Below are positions 6,350-13,182 of a DNA stretch of 13,182 nt, piece by piece (positions within the stretch are counted from its first letter, which is position 1; every line of letters begins with the position of its first letter). The DNA is from JANNVZ01 sp046155615. Lineage in GTDB: Bacteria; Bacteroidota; Bacteroidia; Flavobacteriales_D; Sanyastnellaceae. Made by a program: the position numbers and the translations under genes. The stretch lies in the NCBI GenBank assembly GCA_046155615.1, contig JBJXFP010000114.1, forward strand, positions 1-13,182. The letters are read 5' to 3'. A model generated the notes under the pieces. It saw only the letters and a list, made by a program, of their open reading frames with translations. It had not been told where the DNA came from and did no database searches.

Positions 6350-7051
6350 TCAGGGCTGCAAGGCGCTGATGTATGCCTGCAACTTTTCTGCTTCGTTAAA
6401 TTCTTGTGTGCCTTTCTGATAGTTGTCAAGCACATAAGTAAGCAGTGTTTTTGCTTTGTCGTTGTTGCCAATTTCCAGGTATGCTTTGGCGGCCTTCAGG
6501 CTATAGAGCGGACCGGTGAAGTCGCGGCTGTCGCTGTTGTTGGCACGCTTAGCGGCTTTGTCGAGCCATGATGCCGCCTGCTCATACTCGCCCAGCATCA
6601 CATACATATCGCCCACATTGCCCAATGCAAATACTCCCACTGCGTTGTCGTCAAAGTCGGCCTGCTTGAAGTGTTCCAGTGCAGTGGCATAATCAGCCTT
6701 GTTGTCGCGGAAGTAAACGCCACAGTAATAATGTGCGCGCTTGCCTGCCGGTGTGCTGCCATAGTTTTCAGCTATGCTCAGGTAGCCCTCAGCACCGTCC
6801 TTGCCCATCACGGCATATTCAAGTGAGTCTTTGTCTGCCCAGTAGTCGCACACAAATGCAAGATTGTTGGCTTCAGCCTGTTTGGGTTTTACCAAAAAAT
6901 ACTGGTACGCAAAAAAACCTGCAACAAGAACTGCCACAGCACCTAAGCCTATGGTTACGGCCTTGCGATTTCTGTCAAAAAAACTCTCTGAATTGGCAAG
7001 CACCTTTTGTACATCTACAATGGTATCTTCTTTCTGATTTTGTTTAGCCAT
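6350..7051 (-). CDS. Single-pass membrane protein with tetratricopeptide repeats
   Basis: The 233-residue product has a short charged N-terminus (MAKQNQKEDT), a region ending FFDRNRKA, and one strong transmembrane segment at about 31-54 (AVTIGLGAVAVLVAGFFAYQ). A helical domain of TPR-type pairs follows over about 75-230, with recognisable helices such as ALEHFKQADFDDNAVGVFALGNVG, LGEYEQAASWLDKAAKRA and SLKAAKAYLEIGNNDKAKTLL. The lysine/arginine-rich side before the membrane segment predicts a cytoplasmic N-terminus and a periplasmic TPR domain, an arrangement like YfgM. Such proteins often serve as partners for envelope chaperones or secretion factors, but the partner here is unknown. It leads the operon with ribH and has a good promoter box 51 bases upstream of its ATG. 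From memory this TPR-ribH pairing is common in Bacteroidota. Confidence 0.85.
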   Translation of the reverse strand: MAKQNQKEDTIVDVQKVLANSESFFDRNRKAVTIGLGAVAVLVAGFFAYQYFLVKPKQAEANNLAFVCDYWADKDSLEYAVMGKDGAEGYLSIAENYGSTPAGKRAHYYCGVYFRDNKADYATALEHFKQADFDDNAVGVFALGNVGDMYVMLGEYEQAASWLDKAAKRANNSDSRDFTGPLYSLKAAKAYLEIGNNDKAKTLLTYVLDNYQKGTQEFNEAEKLQAYISALQP

Positions 7052-7081
7052 TTTCTACTTGCTTAAATAAAAATGTATTTA

Positions 7082-7133
7082 CCTTTTTTTTGAAGGGGCG
7101 GCAAAAGTAACCGAACCACATCAAAAAAAAAGG
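7082..7133. repeat. Inverted repeat of T- and A-tracts centred on the divergent promoter
   Basis: CC-T8-GA (7082-7093) and TC-A9-GG (7121-7133) are complementary apart from one extra A. They frame a 27-base centre that holds the leftward -7 box at 7102-7109, and the symmetry midpoint falls on that box. The tracts could bend DNA around the promoter or form a hairpin in either transcript. A chance origin in a T-rich intergenic stretch cannot be excluded. Confidence 0.45.
7102..7109 (-). promoter_or_regulatory. -7 promoter box for the TPR-ribH operon
   Basis: Read leftward these bases are TACTTTTG, an exact fit to the Bacteroidota primary sigma -7 consensus TAnnTTTG, followed by CC. Transcription would start near 7095 and give a leader of about 44 bases before the TPR ATG at 7051. 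The expected -33 region falls in a T-tract; a literal TTTG is present but only 12 bases upstream, closer than usual. No Shine-Dalgarno sequence is seen in the leader. Confidence 0.55.
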
Positions 7134-7189
7134 CCATCAGGAAACCAATCTTGTGTGCAGTACACGAGCGCCATCCGTTGGAAGTTATT

Positions 7190-7223
7190 TTTGGCCGATG
7201 GCAGCACAACAAAAATCCATTTG
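7190..7223 (+). promoter_or_regulatory. Possible promoter for the TraB/GumN gene
   Basis: TTTG (7190-7193) and TCCATTTG (7216-7223) are spaced by 22 bases, consistent with Bacteroidota -33 and -7 elements; the -7 has one mismatch to TAnnTTTG. Transcription would begin near 7230, about 20 bases before the ATG at 7251. This also argues against a start at the upstream in-frame ATG at 7155. The evidence is modest. Confidence 0.3.
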
Positions 7224-7250
7224 CTGCGATCAACTAAGAAATTTCCCTGT

Positions 7251-10200
7251 ATGAACATTCGAGTTATTACCACACTGGCCTTGTTCCTGTGTCTTGTGCA
7301 ACAAGCATTTGCTCAAAAGAAATATCAAAGCCTGATGTGGGAGATAAAAGCCCCCGGCTCTGACAAACCATCGTACCTCTACGGTACTATGCACGTAAGC
7401 GGCAAGATGGTGTTCCATCTGGGCGACCAGTTTTACAGAGCCATAGAGGCTGTAGATGTGGTGGCGCTGGAACTGGAACCGGAAGCCTGGCTACAGGCAA
7501 TCTTTGACGACAAGGACGGCAGATTTTACCGCAACAGCAGCGGAGGCTGGGACTATGACTATGGCTGGGGTGGCGACTATGACAGCAGCATTCCCAATCT
7601 GCGCGACAATTTCAAAGTACACAGCGACATAAGCGAAACCGTGCAGGGCGCGCTGATGTACGACCCCTCGCTGCTCAACTACATGCTTTTCAGGTATGAC
7701 AACTATGGCTATAGTGCAGACTTTGAAGAAGACACCTGGCTTGATATGTACATATACCAGACAGGAAAAAAAATGGGAAAAGAAACCCTCGGCTTAGAGA
7801 CGTATGAACAAAGTGACAGCTTTCTGAAACTTGCCCGCAAGGCAGAGCGCAACAACAAAAAGAACAAGAAAAAAAGCTTAGACGAAGGCGACCGAAAAGA
7901 ACTGGAAGCACTGAGCGACCAGTTGGAACCGGCCTACCGCAAGCAAGACCTTGACCTGATAGACTCGCTCAATAAAAAAACCACCAGTGAAGCTTTTGAC
8001 AAATACATATTGGTGGAGCGCAACAAAGTTTTTGTACAACAAATGGACAGTGTGATGCGCAGTGGCCGCACCATGTTTGCAGGCATGGGATGCGCCCACC
8101 TGCCCGGTGACAGTGGCGTGATAGAAATGCTTCGCACCATTGGCTACACCATAACACCTTACAACAAAGGTGAGCGCAATGCAAAGCGCAGAGAAAAATT
8201 AGAGAACACCATCTTCAAACGCAACTACACTAACTACACCACACATGATGGTGAGCTGACCTTCTCAGCACCTTCGGCTGTGTACGACCTGGGCGCAGGC
8301 AACAACGGCACCTCATGGATATGCTTAGACATACCGAACGGAAGCAGCTTTATTGTGTATCGTATGAAAACACATGCAGGGCTGCGCGGCCTTACTGACA
8401 AGGATATACTGGCAAGCATTGACAGCATATTGTATGAGGCTGTGGCCGGTGACATAGTGAGTCAAAAGAAAATAACGGTGCAGGGATACAACGGATTGGA
8501 CATAGTAAACAAAACGCGCAGAGGAGACTATCAGCGCAAGCAACTCATCATACTACCCGAAGAAATACTGCTGCTGAAACTGAGTGCAACGGGCGAAAAG
8601 GTGAAAGCAGGATATGGCAATGAGTTTTTCAATTCTTTATCCATCAACCTTGCGAAAAACGAAAAGGTAACTCCATGGCAGTCGCAGGATGGAAGCATAC
8701 ATGTGGAAATACCCGGCCACATAGCCTACTACGAAAGGAAACTTGACCAACCCACTACAAGTGATTTTGAACTGAACGCGCATGATGCTACCAACAACGA
8801 CTACTTCGTGGCACAGCGATACACCATAGCTGATCCGGACTTCATGGACGAGGATGAGTACGAAGCGAACCGCTTAGCTGATGCCTACCAGGAAGACAAC
8901 AACCTGAAAGAAGCTTGGCGCAAATACCAATTGCATCAGGGATTTCCAGCGGTGTTGGCCAAAAGCACAGGCTACAATGACCGAACGGTGTACAACCTGT
9001 TCGTGATACAAGGCCTGAATTACTGCGCGTTTTCTGCCATGACAACCGACTCGCTCCGGGCCATGAATTATCTGCACAGCGTAAAATTCCGCCTGCCGCA
9101 ATACAGCAACTGGCAAGAGTTTGCCGATACCACCAACCACTTCCGTGTGCAACTGCCATACGAACAACTACAGGAAGGTGGTGATGACTACTATAGCTGG
9201 GACTGGTATGGTGGTGATGAGGATGAAAAGAATGAAATGGAAGGAGCTGAAGGAAGTATATACCTGTCGCCACACGGCTCGCCTGATGTGGTAGAGGTGC
9301 AGTGGTGGCTTATGGACCAATTCTCCTGGAGCAACGACTCCATGAAGTATGCACAGCAGGCCGAAGACAACTTTGTGAAAGACCACAAATTCAATGTTGT
9401 AAAAAAGAATCTCCAATGGAACCCCAACGGCTTTGAACTTGACTTAGTGGTGAATGATACTTCGTGCACACGTATGTCACAACGCAAGGTGATGCAATAC
9501 AATCAAAACTATTACCTGCTCACTACATCTTACGACAGCCTACTCGGACCCAGTGAATTTGTAACCAAGTTATTCGATTCATTCACCCCTGCTGATACAA
9601 CTTTTGCAGTAAACCATTTCAGAAACAGAAACAAAACATTTCTTGAAAATGTATTCAGCACTGACAGCACCACACAAGCCAATGCAGTGGGTATTTGCGG
9701 AAGTGTATTCTTCTGCAAAGACGATATGCCACTGGTGCGCGAATCGCTCCACCGCATAGATGAGCTGACCAAAGACGAATACAAGAAAACCGTCCGCAGT
9801 GAACTGACTGCAGCATTGGATGAAGACACAACAGATGTAAACATAGCCTGGATAAACAAGGAGTATTACCTGTGGTCTGACAGTGCCAACTACCAGGTAG
9901 AACTGCTGAACCAACTGCTGCAGATGCAAACCAAAACATCGTATTCGGCCTACAAAAAACTGATATTGGATGAGCCACCCATACCCGCACCCGGCAAGTA
10001 TGACAGCTATAGCAGCAACTCGTTCGGAATTGTGGACGACACCTTGAAATTGTGCGCTGCGCTCTTTCCTGAAATGATGCAGTTGAAAACCCTGAACGAG
10101 TACGAAAAAGACATCATTGACCTGATAGCTACGTTAGTGGACAGCAGCCTGATGAAGAAAAACATCTATGAAAAAGACCTTGGCACATTAGTGCTGGAAG

Positions 10201-10892
10201 CAAAAAATGAACTGAAAAGACTCAACAGTTCCGATGAAGACAACTACAACTTCAACACTACAGCATTTTACAACTACATGTCCCTGTTGCAGCCATACCG
10301 CGATAGACCCGAAGTAAAAGCACTGTTTGCCAAAGCCTACAACAGCAAGAAAACAAGACTGCTGAAGTCTGTTGCTATGTTCGACCTGCGGCACGATGTG
10401 CCTGTACCCGATTCGATTTTCAAAAAAATAGTGACCAATGAAAAACGAATCATTCCGTTGTACAATTCCATGCAGGAAGAAAAGAAAGCAGCACAGTTCC
10501 CTGCGGAATATGCGAGCCGCGAAAAACTTGCCGAGGTATATATCAAAAACAAATTTGCCGATAAGTATGAAAAGGAAAAAGGCAAGGTGGACAGTGTGAT
10601 GCAGATACAGACTTCAGAAAAAATGATTCGCGGAAAAGCCTTTGACGTGTACTACTACAAATACAAATCAAAAAACAGTGACCAGTGGAAGGGTCTCATC
10701 TTCGCTTTTGACAAACAAGACACTACCAGCATCTGGCCGCGATTCATAGAACGTACCGTAACCATAGTGCTGGATGAAGACGAGGACGAAGTAGAAGAAT
10801 TGGACAAAGAATGGAAACGCTTAGTGGAGAGCAACAGGCGCAGTTTCAGATACACCGATGGCGAAAGCACCTCATACAACAGTTGGTATTGA
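7251..10892 (+). CDS. Large exported TraB/GumN-family protein with added modules
   Basis: The start at 7251 gives a 1213-residue protein with a clean signal peptide (MNIRVITTLALFLCLVQQAFA, cut near 21-22); an upstream in-frame ATG at 7155 would bury it. Residues 28-305 are a TraB/GumN (TIKI-like) domain with YLYGTMHVSG (His48), ALELEPE (72-78), GLETYEQ (181-187) and GMGCAHLPG (His283), so the putative metal site is kept. A Lys-rich charged stretch lies at 195-230. Then come three modules of about 150 residues, opening at DGELTFSAPS (333), DGSIHVEIPG (480) and NHFRVQLPY (629), and closing at FFNSLSINL, YLHSVKFRL and LFDSFTP. Residues about 780-1110 look like helical repeats, followed by a small mixed tail with an acidic run (DEDEDEVEELD). 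Usual TraB/GumN proteins are about 300 residues. No T9SS domain is seen, so it is probably periplasmic. Role and substrate are unknown. Confidence 0.8.
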   Translation: MNIRVITTLALFLCLVQQAFAQKKYQSLMWEIKAPGSDKPSYLYGTMHVSGKMVFHLGDQFYRAIEAVDVVALELEPEAWLQAIFDDKDGRFYRNSSGGWDYDYGWGGDYDSSIPNLRDNFKVHSDISETVQGALMYDPSLLNYMLFRYDNYGYSADFEEDTWLDMYIYQTGKKMGKETLGLETYEQSDSFLKLARKAERNNKKNKKKSLDEGDRKELEALSDQLEPAYRKQDLDLIDSLNKKTTSEAFDKYILVERNKVFVQQMDSVMRSGRTMFAGMGCAHLPGDSGVIEMLRTIGYTITPYNKGERNAKRREKLENTIFKRNYTNYTTHDGELTFSAPSAVYDLGAGNNGTSWICLDIPNGSSFIVYRMKTHAGLRGLTDKDILASIDSILYEAVAGDIVSQKKITVQGYNGLDIVNKTRRGDYQRKQLIILPEEILLLKLSATGEKVKAGYGNEFFNSLSINLAKNEKVTPWQSQDGSIHVEIPGHIAYYERKLDQPTTSDFELNAHDATNNDYFVAQRYTIADPDFMDEDEYEANRLADAYQEDNNLKEAWRKYQLHQGFPAVLAKSTGYNDRTVYNLFVIQGLNYCAFSAMTTDSLRAMNYLHSVKFRLPQYSNWQEFADTTNHFRVQLPYEQLQEGGDDYYSWDWYGGDEDEKNEMEGAEGSIYLSPHGSPDVVEVQWWLMDQFSWSNDSMKYAQQAEDNFVKDHKFNVVKKNLQWNPNGFELDLVVNDTSCTRMSQRKVMQYNQNYYLLTTSYDSLLGPSEFVTKLFDSFTPADTTFAVNHFRNRNKTFLENVFSTDSTTQANAVGICGSVFFCKDDMPLVRESLHRIDELTKDEYKKTVRSELTAALDEDTTDVNIAWINKEYYLWSDSANYQVELLNQLLQMQTKTSYSAYKKLILDEPPIPAPGKYDSYSSNSFGIVDDTLKLCAALFPEMMQLKTLNEYEKDIIDLIATLVDSSLMKKNIYEKDLGTLVLEAKNELKRLNSSDEDNYNFNTTAFYNYMSLLQPYRDRPEVKALFAKAYNSKKTRLLKSVAMFDLRHDVPVPDSIFKKIVTNEKRIIPLYNSMQEEKKAAQFPAEYASREKLAEVYIKNKFADKYEKEKGKVDSVMQIQTSEKMIRGKAFDVYYYKYKSKNSDQWKGLIFAFDKQDTTSIWPRFIERTVTIVLDEDEDEVEELDKEWKRLVESNRRSFRYTDGESTSYNSWY

Positions 10893-11024
10893 ATATTGCA
10901 ACAACAATTTCAATGCTGAATACCTGGAAAAATTTGATAGCCAATCTCATTTCTTTTGACTGTAAATACTTTAGAATACAACAAGAAATAAATAGTAGCG
11001 TGCATATCTTGCAATAGAGTTGAA

Positions 11025-11222
11025 ATGAAAAAAGAAGAAATAAAAAACAATATAAATGATGGCGATAGCTGCAGAGTTATTGAAGGCAGGCATCAAGGCA
11101 AATCGGGCACCGTGAGGGATATAAAGACCAGTAAAACAGGTCACATCACCATTACAGTGGTAGAGCAAACGGGAGTGAGATTCAAGACCCTTGCAAAAAG
11201 TGTTGTGATTGAAACTGTATAA
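11025..11222 (+). CDS. Small stand-alone KOW-domain protein
   Basis: This 65-residue protein begins with a basic, charged leader (MKKEEIKNNIN) and then has a near-complete KOW motif: GDSCRVIEGRHQGKSGTVRDI at 13-33, where the hydrophobic and GxxxGxxGxV positions match those of ribosomal protein L24 and NusG C-terminal domains. The rest forms two likely strands (HITITVVEQ and GVRFKTLAKSVVIE), fitting a single SH3-like barrel. KOW domains bind RNA or ribosomal/transcription proteins, so a cytosolic role touching RNA is likely. It lacks the rest of L24 and the NGN domain of NusG, so it is neither. The ATG is preceded by an AT-rich 132-base gap with no clear promoter. Its precise function is unknown. 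Confidence 0.75.
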   Translation: MKKEEIKNNINDGDSCRVIEGRHQGKSGTVRDIKTSKTGHITITVVEQTGVRFKTLAKSVVIETV

Positions 11223-11310
11223 AACTTATGCCCTTTTGCATGGCACAACTGAAAGTGTCACCTTGAAATCTCGCACAGGAAGCTCAGTATTTACTCCTAA
11301 TTTATCAGCC

Positions 11311-11823
11311 ATGAAAAAAACAATCTTAGTTGTAGTCGCTGTTGTTACATCCTTCTGTTTGGGCTTCGGACTGAAATCAATCATAACAGCAGACAGCGAT
11401 GGATCACCTTTGAAGAGAGTGACGGGTATTGGCGGGATTTTTTTTAAATGTCAGGATCCTATCAAGGTGAAGGAGTGGTACAAAAAACATTTAGGATTAA
11501 ACACTGACGCCTATGGAACAGTATTCGAATGGCGACAAGCAAGCGATTCAACAAAAAGAGGATACTCTCAATGGAGTCCTTTTTCCGACAAGACAAAATA
11601 TTTTGAACCATCAACCAAACAATTCATGATAAACTACCGTGTTGAAAATTTGGAAGCATTGGTAAGCGAACTAATGAAGGAAGGAGTAACCATAACCGAC
11701 ACCATTGAAACGTATGACTATGGTAAATTCATACACATCATGGATATAGAAGGCAATAAAATAGAACTGTGGCAACCCAATGATATTGAATACGCAAAAA
11801 TTACCGGTGGAGTAACCAAATAG
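11311..11823 (+). CDS. Exported or membrane-anchored VOC (glyoxalase/bleomycin-resistance fold) protein
   Basis: The ATG at 11311 gives 170 residues beginning MKKTILVVVAVVTSFCLGFG, a signal peptide or membrane anchor; an upstream in-frame ATG at 11209 overlaps the KOW gene and would bury this segment. Residues 35-156 are one VOC domain made of two beta-alpha-beta-beta-beta halves: RVTGIGGIFFKCQDPIKVKEWYKKHLGL (36-63), GTVFEWR, SQWSPFSDKTKYFEPS, FMINYRVENLEALVSELMKEGV, and FIHIMDIEGNKIELWQP (140-156) with Glu152 at the usual metal-ligand place. From memory, close relatives in Bacteroidota are cytosolic and start at the VTGIGG strand, so the N-terminal export segment is unusual. The reaction cannot be read from the sequence; VOC proteins include glyoxalases, dioxygenases and drug-binding proteins. 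Confidence 0.82.
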   Translation: MKKTILVVVAVVTSFCLGFGLKSIITADSDGSPLKRVTGIGGIFFKCQDPIKVKEWYKKHLGLNTDAYGTVFEWRQASDSTKRGYSQWSPFSDKTKYFEPSTKQFMINYRVENLEALVSELMKEGVTITDTIETYDYGKFIHIMDIEGNKIELWQPNDIEYAKITGGVTK

Positions 11824-11825
11824 AC

Positions 11826-11885
11826 TTGCTCAAGTAATTCAATTCTTCCATCCCACAATGCAATACGTTGAATTGACTTAGGCAA
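11826..11885. repeat. Long imperfect inverted repeat between the VOC gene and recF
   Basis: AAGTAATTCAA (11832-11842) pairs with TTGAATTGACTT (11868-11879) with a single bulged G. After one mismatch the pairing extends through TTGCT (11826-11830) against GGCAA (11881-11885), including one G-T pair. The result is a stem of about 16 pairs with a 25-base loop, starting three bases after the VOC stop and ending 36 bases before the likely recF start. It may end VOC transcription or structure the recF leader. No T-run follows it on the plus strand. Confidence 0.55.
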
Positions 11886-11903
11886 CACCATTGACACATC
11901 AAA

Positions 11904-13064
11904 TTGGAACAAGGAAAAAACATAACGCTCCAAAGACTTCTTCTTTACAATTTTAAAAACTATGAAGAAGCAGAGCTTGTATTTGAAACCGAGCGCATTG
12001 TGTGCCTGCTGGGCCACAACGGCAGCGGCAAAACCAACCTGCTGGATGCCATACACTATCTGTGCTTCACCAAAAGTTTTTTCAATCCGGCTGATTCGCA
12101 AAACATTACCAGCGGCCACGAGCAAGGAAGCATTGCTGGCGAGTTTGACAAAGACGGCCACCACGAACACATACAGATAGCCCTGCGCAAAAGCCAGCGC
12201 AAGGTGATGAAGCGCAACTTCAAAGAATACGACCGCCTGAGCGAACACATAGGCCTGCTGCCTGCGGTAATGCTTACCCCTTACGATATAGCCTTAGTCT
12301 GGGAAGGCAGCGAAGAGCGCAGGCGGTTCATAGACTCAGCCATCTCGCAATACTCCCATGCCTACTTAGAGCACTTGGTGCAATACAACCACGCACTACT
12401 GCAACGCAACAACCTGCTAAAAACTTTCTCTGCACGTGGCGGCTACCATCCCACTCTGCTCGAGCCCTGGGACGCTCATCTTATACACCACGGCAGTCAT
12501 CTGCACAGTCAGCGTGCAGCATTTTTGCAATCGTTCGTGCTTGTATTTAAGCAGGTGTATGACACCATAAGTGGTGGAAAAGAATTGCCTGATTTGCTCT
12601 ATGCAAGCGAGCTGAACGAAAAGAATTTTGAAACGCTGCTGCTTGAAAGCGCTGACAAAGACCGTGTACTGGAACGCACCACCCAAGGCATACACAAAGA
12701 CGACCTCGACTTTGTGCTTGACGGGCGCACGCTGAAGAAGTATGCCTCGCAAGGCCAGCAGAAGAGTTATCTCATTGCTTTGAAATTGGCCCAGCTTGAA
12801 TGGATGAAACACAACGCATCGCTCGCGCCCATACTGTTGCTTGATGACGTGTTTGACAAAGTGGACGAACAACGTGTGAAGCAGATGATGCATTGGCTCA
12901 TTGAAAACCACAGCGGACAAGTATTCATAACCGACACTCACCCTGAGCGCATGCCTGCTCTGCTGAATGAGCTGGGCGCAGGCCACGATGTATGGCAGGT
13001 GAGTGATGGCAAGGTAGAACAACAGACTCATCTTATGGCAAAGCCACTACGACTACAGCACTAA
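11904..13064 (+). CDS. recF: DNA replication and repair protein RecF
   Basis: RecF is an SMC-like ATPase that binds gapped DNA and, with RecO and RecR, loads RecA. From the TTG at 11904 the product is 386 residues (380 from the ATA at 11922), slightly longer than the usual 360-370. The N-terminal strand LQRLLLYNFKNYEEAEL leads into the Walker A loop GHNGSGKT (37-44) and LLDAIHYL. RecF-typical ML(T)PYDIALVWEGSEERRRFID lies at 123-144. The ABC signature region is YASQGQQKSYLIALKLAQ (280-297), Walker B is ILLLDDVFDKVD (310-321), and ITDTHP (342-347) follows. All ATPase elements look intact. The dciA-like gene follows after a single spacer base, so they are probably cotranscribed. No dnaA or dnaN is nearby, as usual in Bacteroidota. 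The start codon is not ATG. Confidence 0.95.
   Translation: MEQGKNITLQRLLLYNFKNYEEAELVFETERIVCLLGHNGSGKTNLLDAIHYLCFTKSFFNPADSQNITSGHEQGSIAGEFDKDGHHEHIQIALRKSQRKVMKRNFKEYDRLSEHIGLLPAVMLTPYDIALVWEGSEERRRFIDSAISQYSHAYLEHLVQYNHALLQRNNLLKTFSARGGYHPTLLEPWDAHLIHHGSHLHSQRAAFLQSFVLVFKQVYDTISGGKELPDLLYASELNEKNFETLLLESADKDRVLERTTQGIHKDDLDFVLDGRTLKKYASQGQQKSYLIALKLAQLEWMKHNASLAPILLLDDVFDKVDEQRVKQMMHWLIENHSGQVFITDTHPERMPALLNELGAGHDVWQVSDGKVEQQTHLMAKPLRLQH
11911..11924 (+). promoter_or_regulatory. Possible recF ribosome binding site and non-ATG start
   Basis: AAGGA at 11911-11915 is followed after six bases by ATA at 11922, in the recF frame. A start there would give a protein opening ITLQRLLLYNFKNYEEAEL, which matches where RecF proteins usually begin. 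The in-frame TTG at 11904 would place AAGGA inside the gene. There is no in-frame ATG upstream: a TGA closes the frame at 11892. Either TTG is used, or ATA (perhaps derived from ATG) is the initiator. Confidence 0.4.
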
Positions 13065-13065
13065 G

Positions 13066-13182
13066 ATGTCTGACCGCAAATACACCGACCAAAGTCTGAA
13101 ACACCTGATAGGTGAAATGCTGCGCAACTCAAACATGGAGCAGCGCTACACCGAAATGGAAATAATACGCTGCTACAACGAA
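13066..13182 (+). CDS. DUF721 / DciA-like protein (N-terminal fragment)
   Basis: Thirty-nine codons are present before the window ends. The ATG at 13066 lies one base after the recF stop. The sequence MSDRKYTDQSLKHLIGEML, then MEQRYTEMEIIRCYNE, fits the first two helices of Bacteroidota DUF721 proteins, which typically read like NxQSLKEAIxxML with a following K/RLxExxIxxxWxE helix. The family is related to DciA, the loader of the DnaB replicative helicase in most bacteria lacking DnaC. Position directly after recF is, from memory, usual in Bacteroidota and supports the call. The helicase-binding role is known for other bacteria and is only inferred here. Confidence 0.75.
   Translation, partial: MSDRKYTDQSLKHLIGEMLRNSNMEQRYTEMEIIRCYNE

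Noticed and set aside
7155..7250. N-terminal extension of the TraB-like protein from ATG 7155.
   Set aside because: It would place 32 polar residues before a clean signal peptide that starts at ATG 7251, and it crosses the likely promoter.
8842..9273. Long leftward frames opposite the TraB-like gene, including this 143-codon one.
   Set aside because: They are shadows of the strongly coding plus strand: rich in His, Ser and Cys, with no family match and no promoter.
10889..10913. Bulged hairpin at the TraB-like stop codon as a terminator.
   Set aside because: The stem is short, AT-rich and interrupted, with no T-run after it.
11209..11310. N-terminal extension of the VOC protein from ATG 11209.
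   Set aside because: It overlaps the KOW gene and precedes a signal or anchor that starts properly at ATG 11311.
12417..13031. 204-codon leftward frame opposite recF.
   Set aside because: recF is intact on the other strand, and this translation has no recognisable domain.

Overview
This window comes from a member of the Bacteroidota, probably near the Chitinophagia/Sphingobacteriia/Saprospiria side, though the genus cannot be told from the sequence. The support is: type IX secretion (T9SS) C-terminal sorting domains on two exported proteins; a peptidase family M1 N-terminus and an M23 lipoprotein of styles typical of the phylum; a promoter box of the Bacteroidota form TAnnTTTG; almost no Shine-Dalgarno sequences; and the gene set ribH, TPR membrane protein, recF and dciA-like (DUF721).

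Layout. The left edge holds the first 31 codons of a leftward exported protein, probably an M1 metallopeptidase. A 468-bp gap follows, carrying nine tandem 21-bp units and a hairpin. Next is a rightward M23 (LytM-type) lipoprotein. An apparently more AT-rich block then carries a large subtilisin-like (S8) protease whose T9SS sorting domain is cut by an in-frame TGA. Four bases after the original gene end comes a second secreted protein with a PCMD-like beta-sandwich and an intact sorting domain. Convergent to these is a leftward pair: ribH (lumazine synthase, riboflavin synthesis), preceded in its operon by a single-pass TPR membrane protein with a good promoter box upstream. Divergent from that promoter is a 1213-residue exported TraB/GumN-family protein, far longer than the family norm, with three related modules after the TraB domain. 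Then come a small stand-alone KOW protein, an exported or membrane-anchored VOC/glyoxalase-fold protein, recF (with no usable ATG) and the start of a dciA-like gene two bases after recF.

How the genes fit together. The M23, S8 and PCMD-like proteins and probably the M1 protein act at or beyond the cell envelope. ribH/TPR and recF/dciA are housekeeping. From memory, these two housekeeping pairs often lie next to each other in Bacteroidota, so TraB-KOW-VOC looks like an insertion between them. I saw no tRNA, rRNA, CRISPR array, transposase or phage gene, and no convincing new defence or mobile system. The best leads are the broken sorting signal on the S8 protease, the multi-module TraB protein, the 21-bp repeat array, and the structured leader and unusual start of recF.
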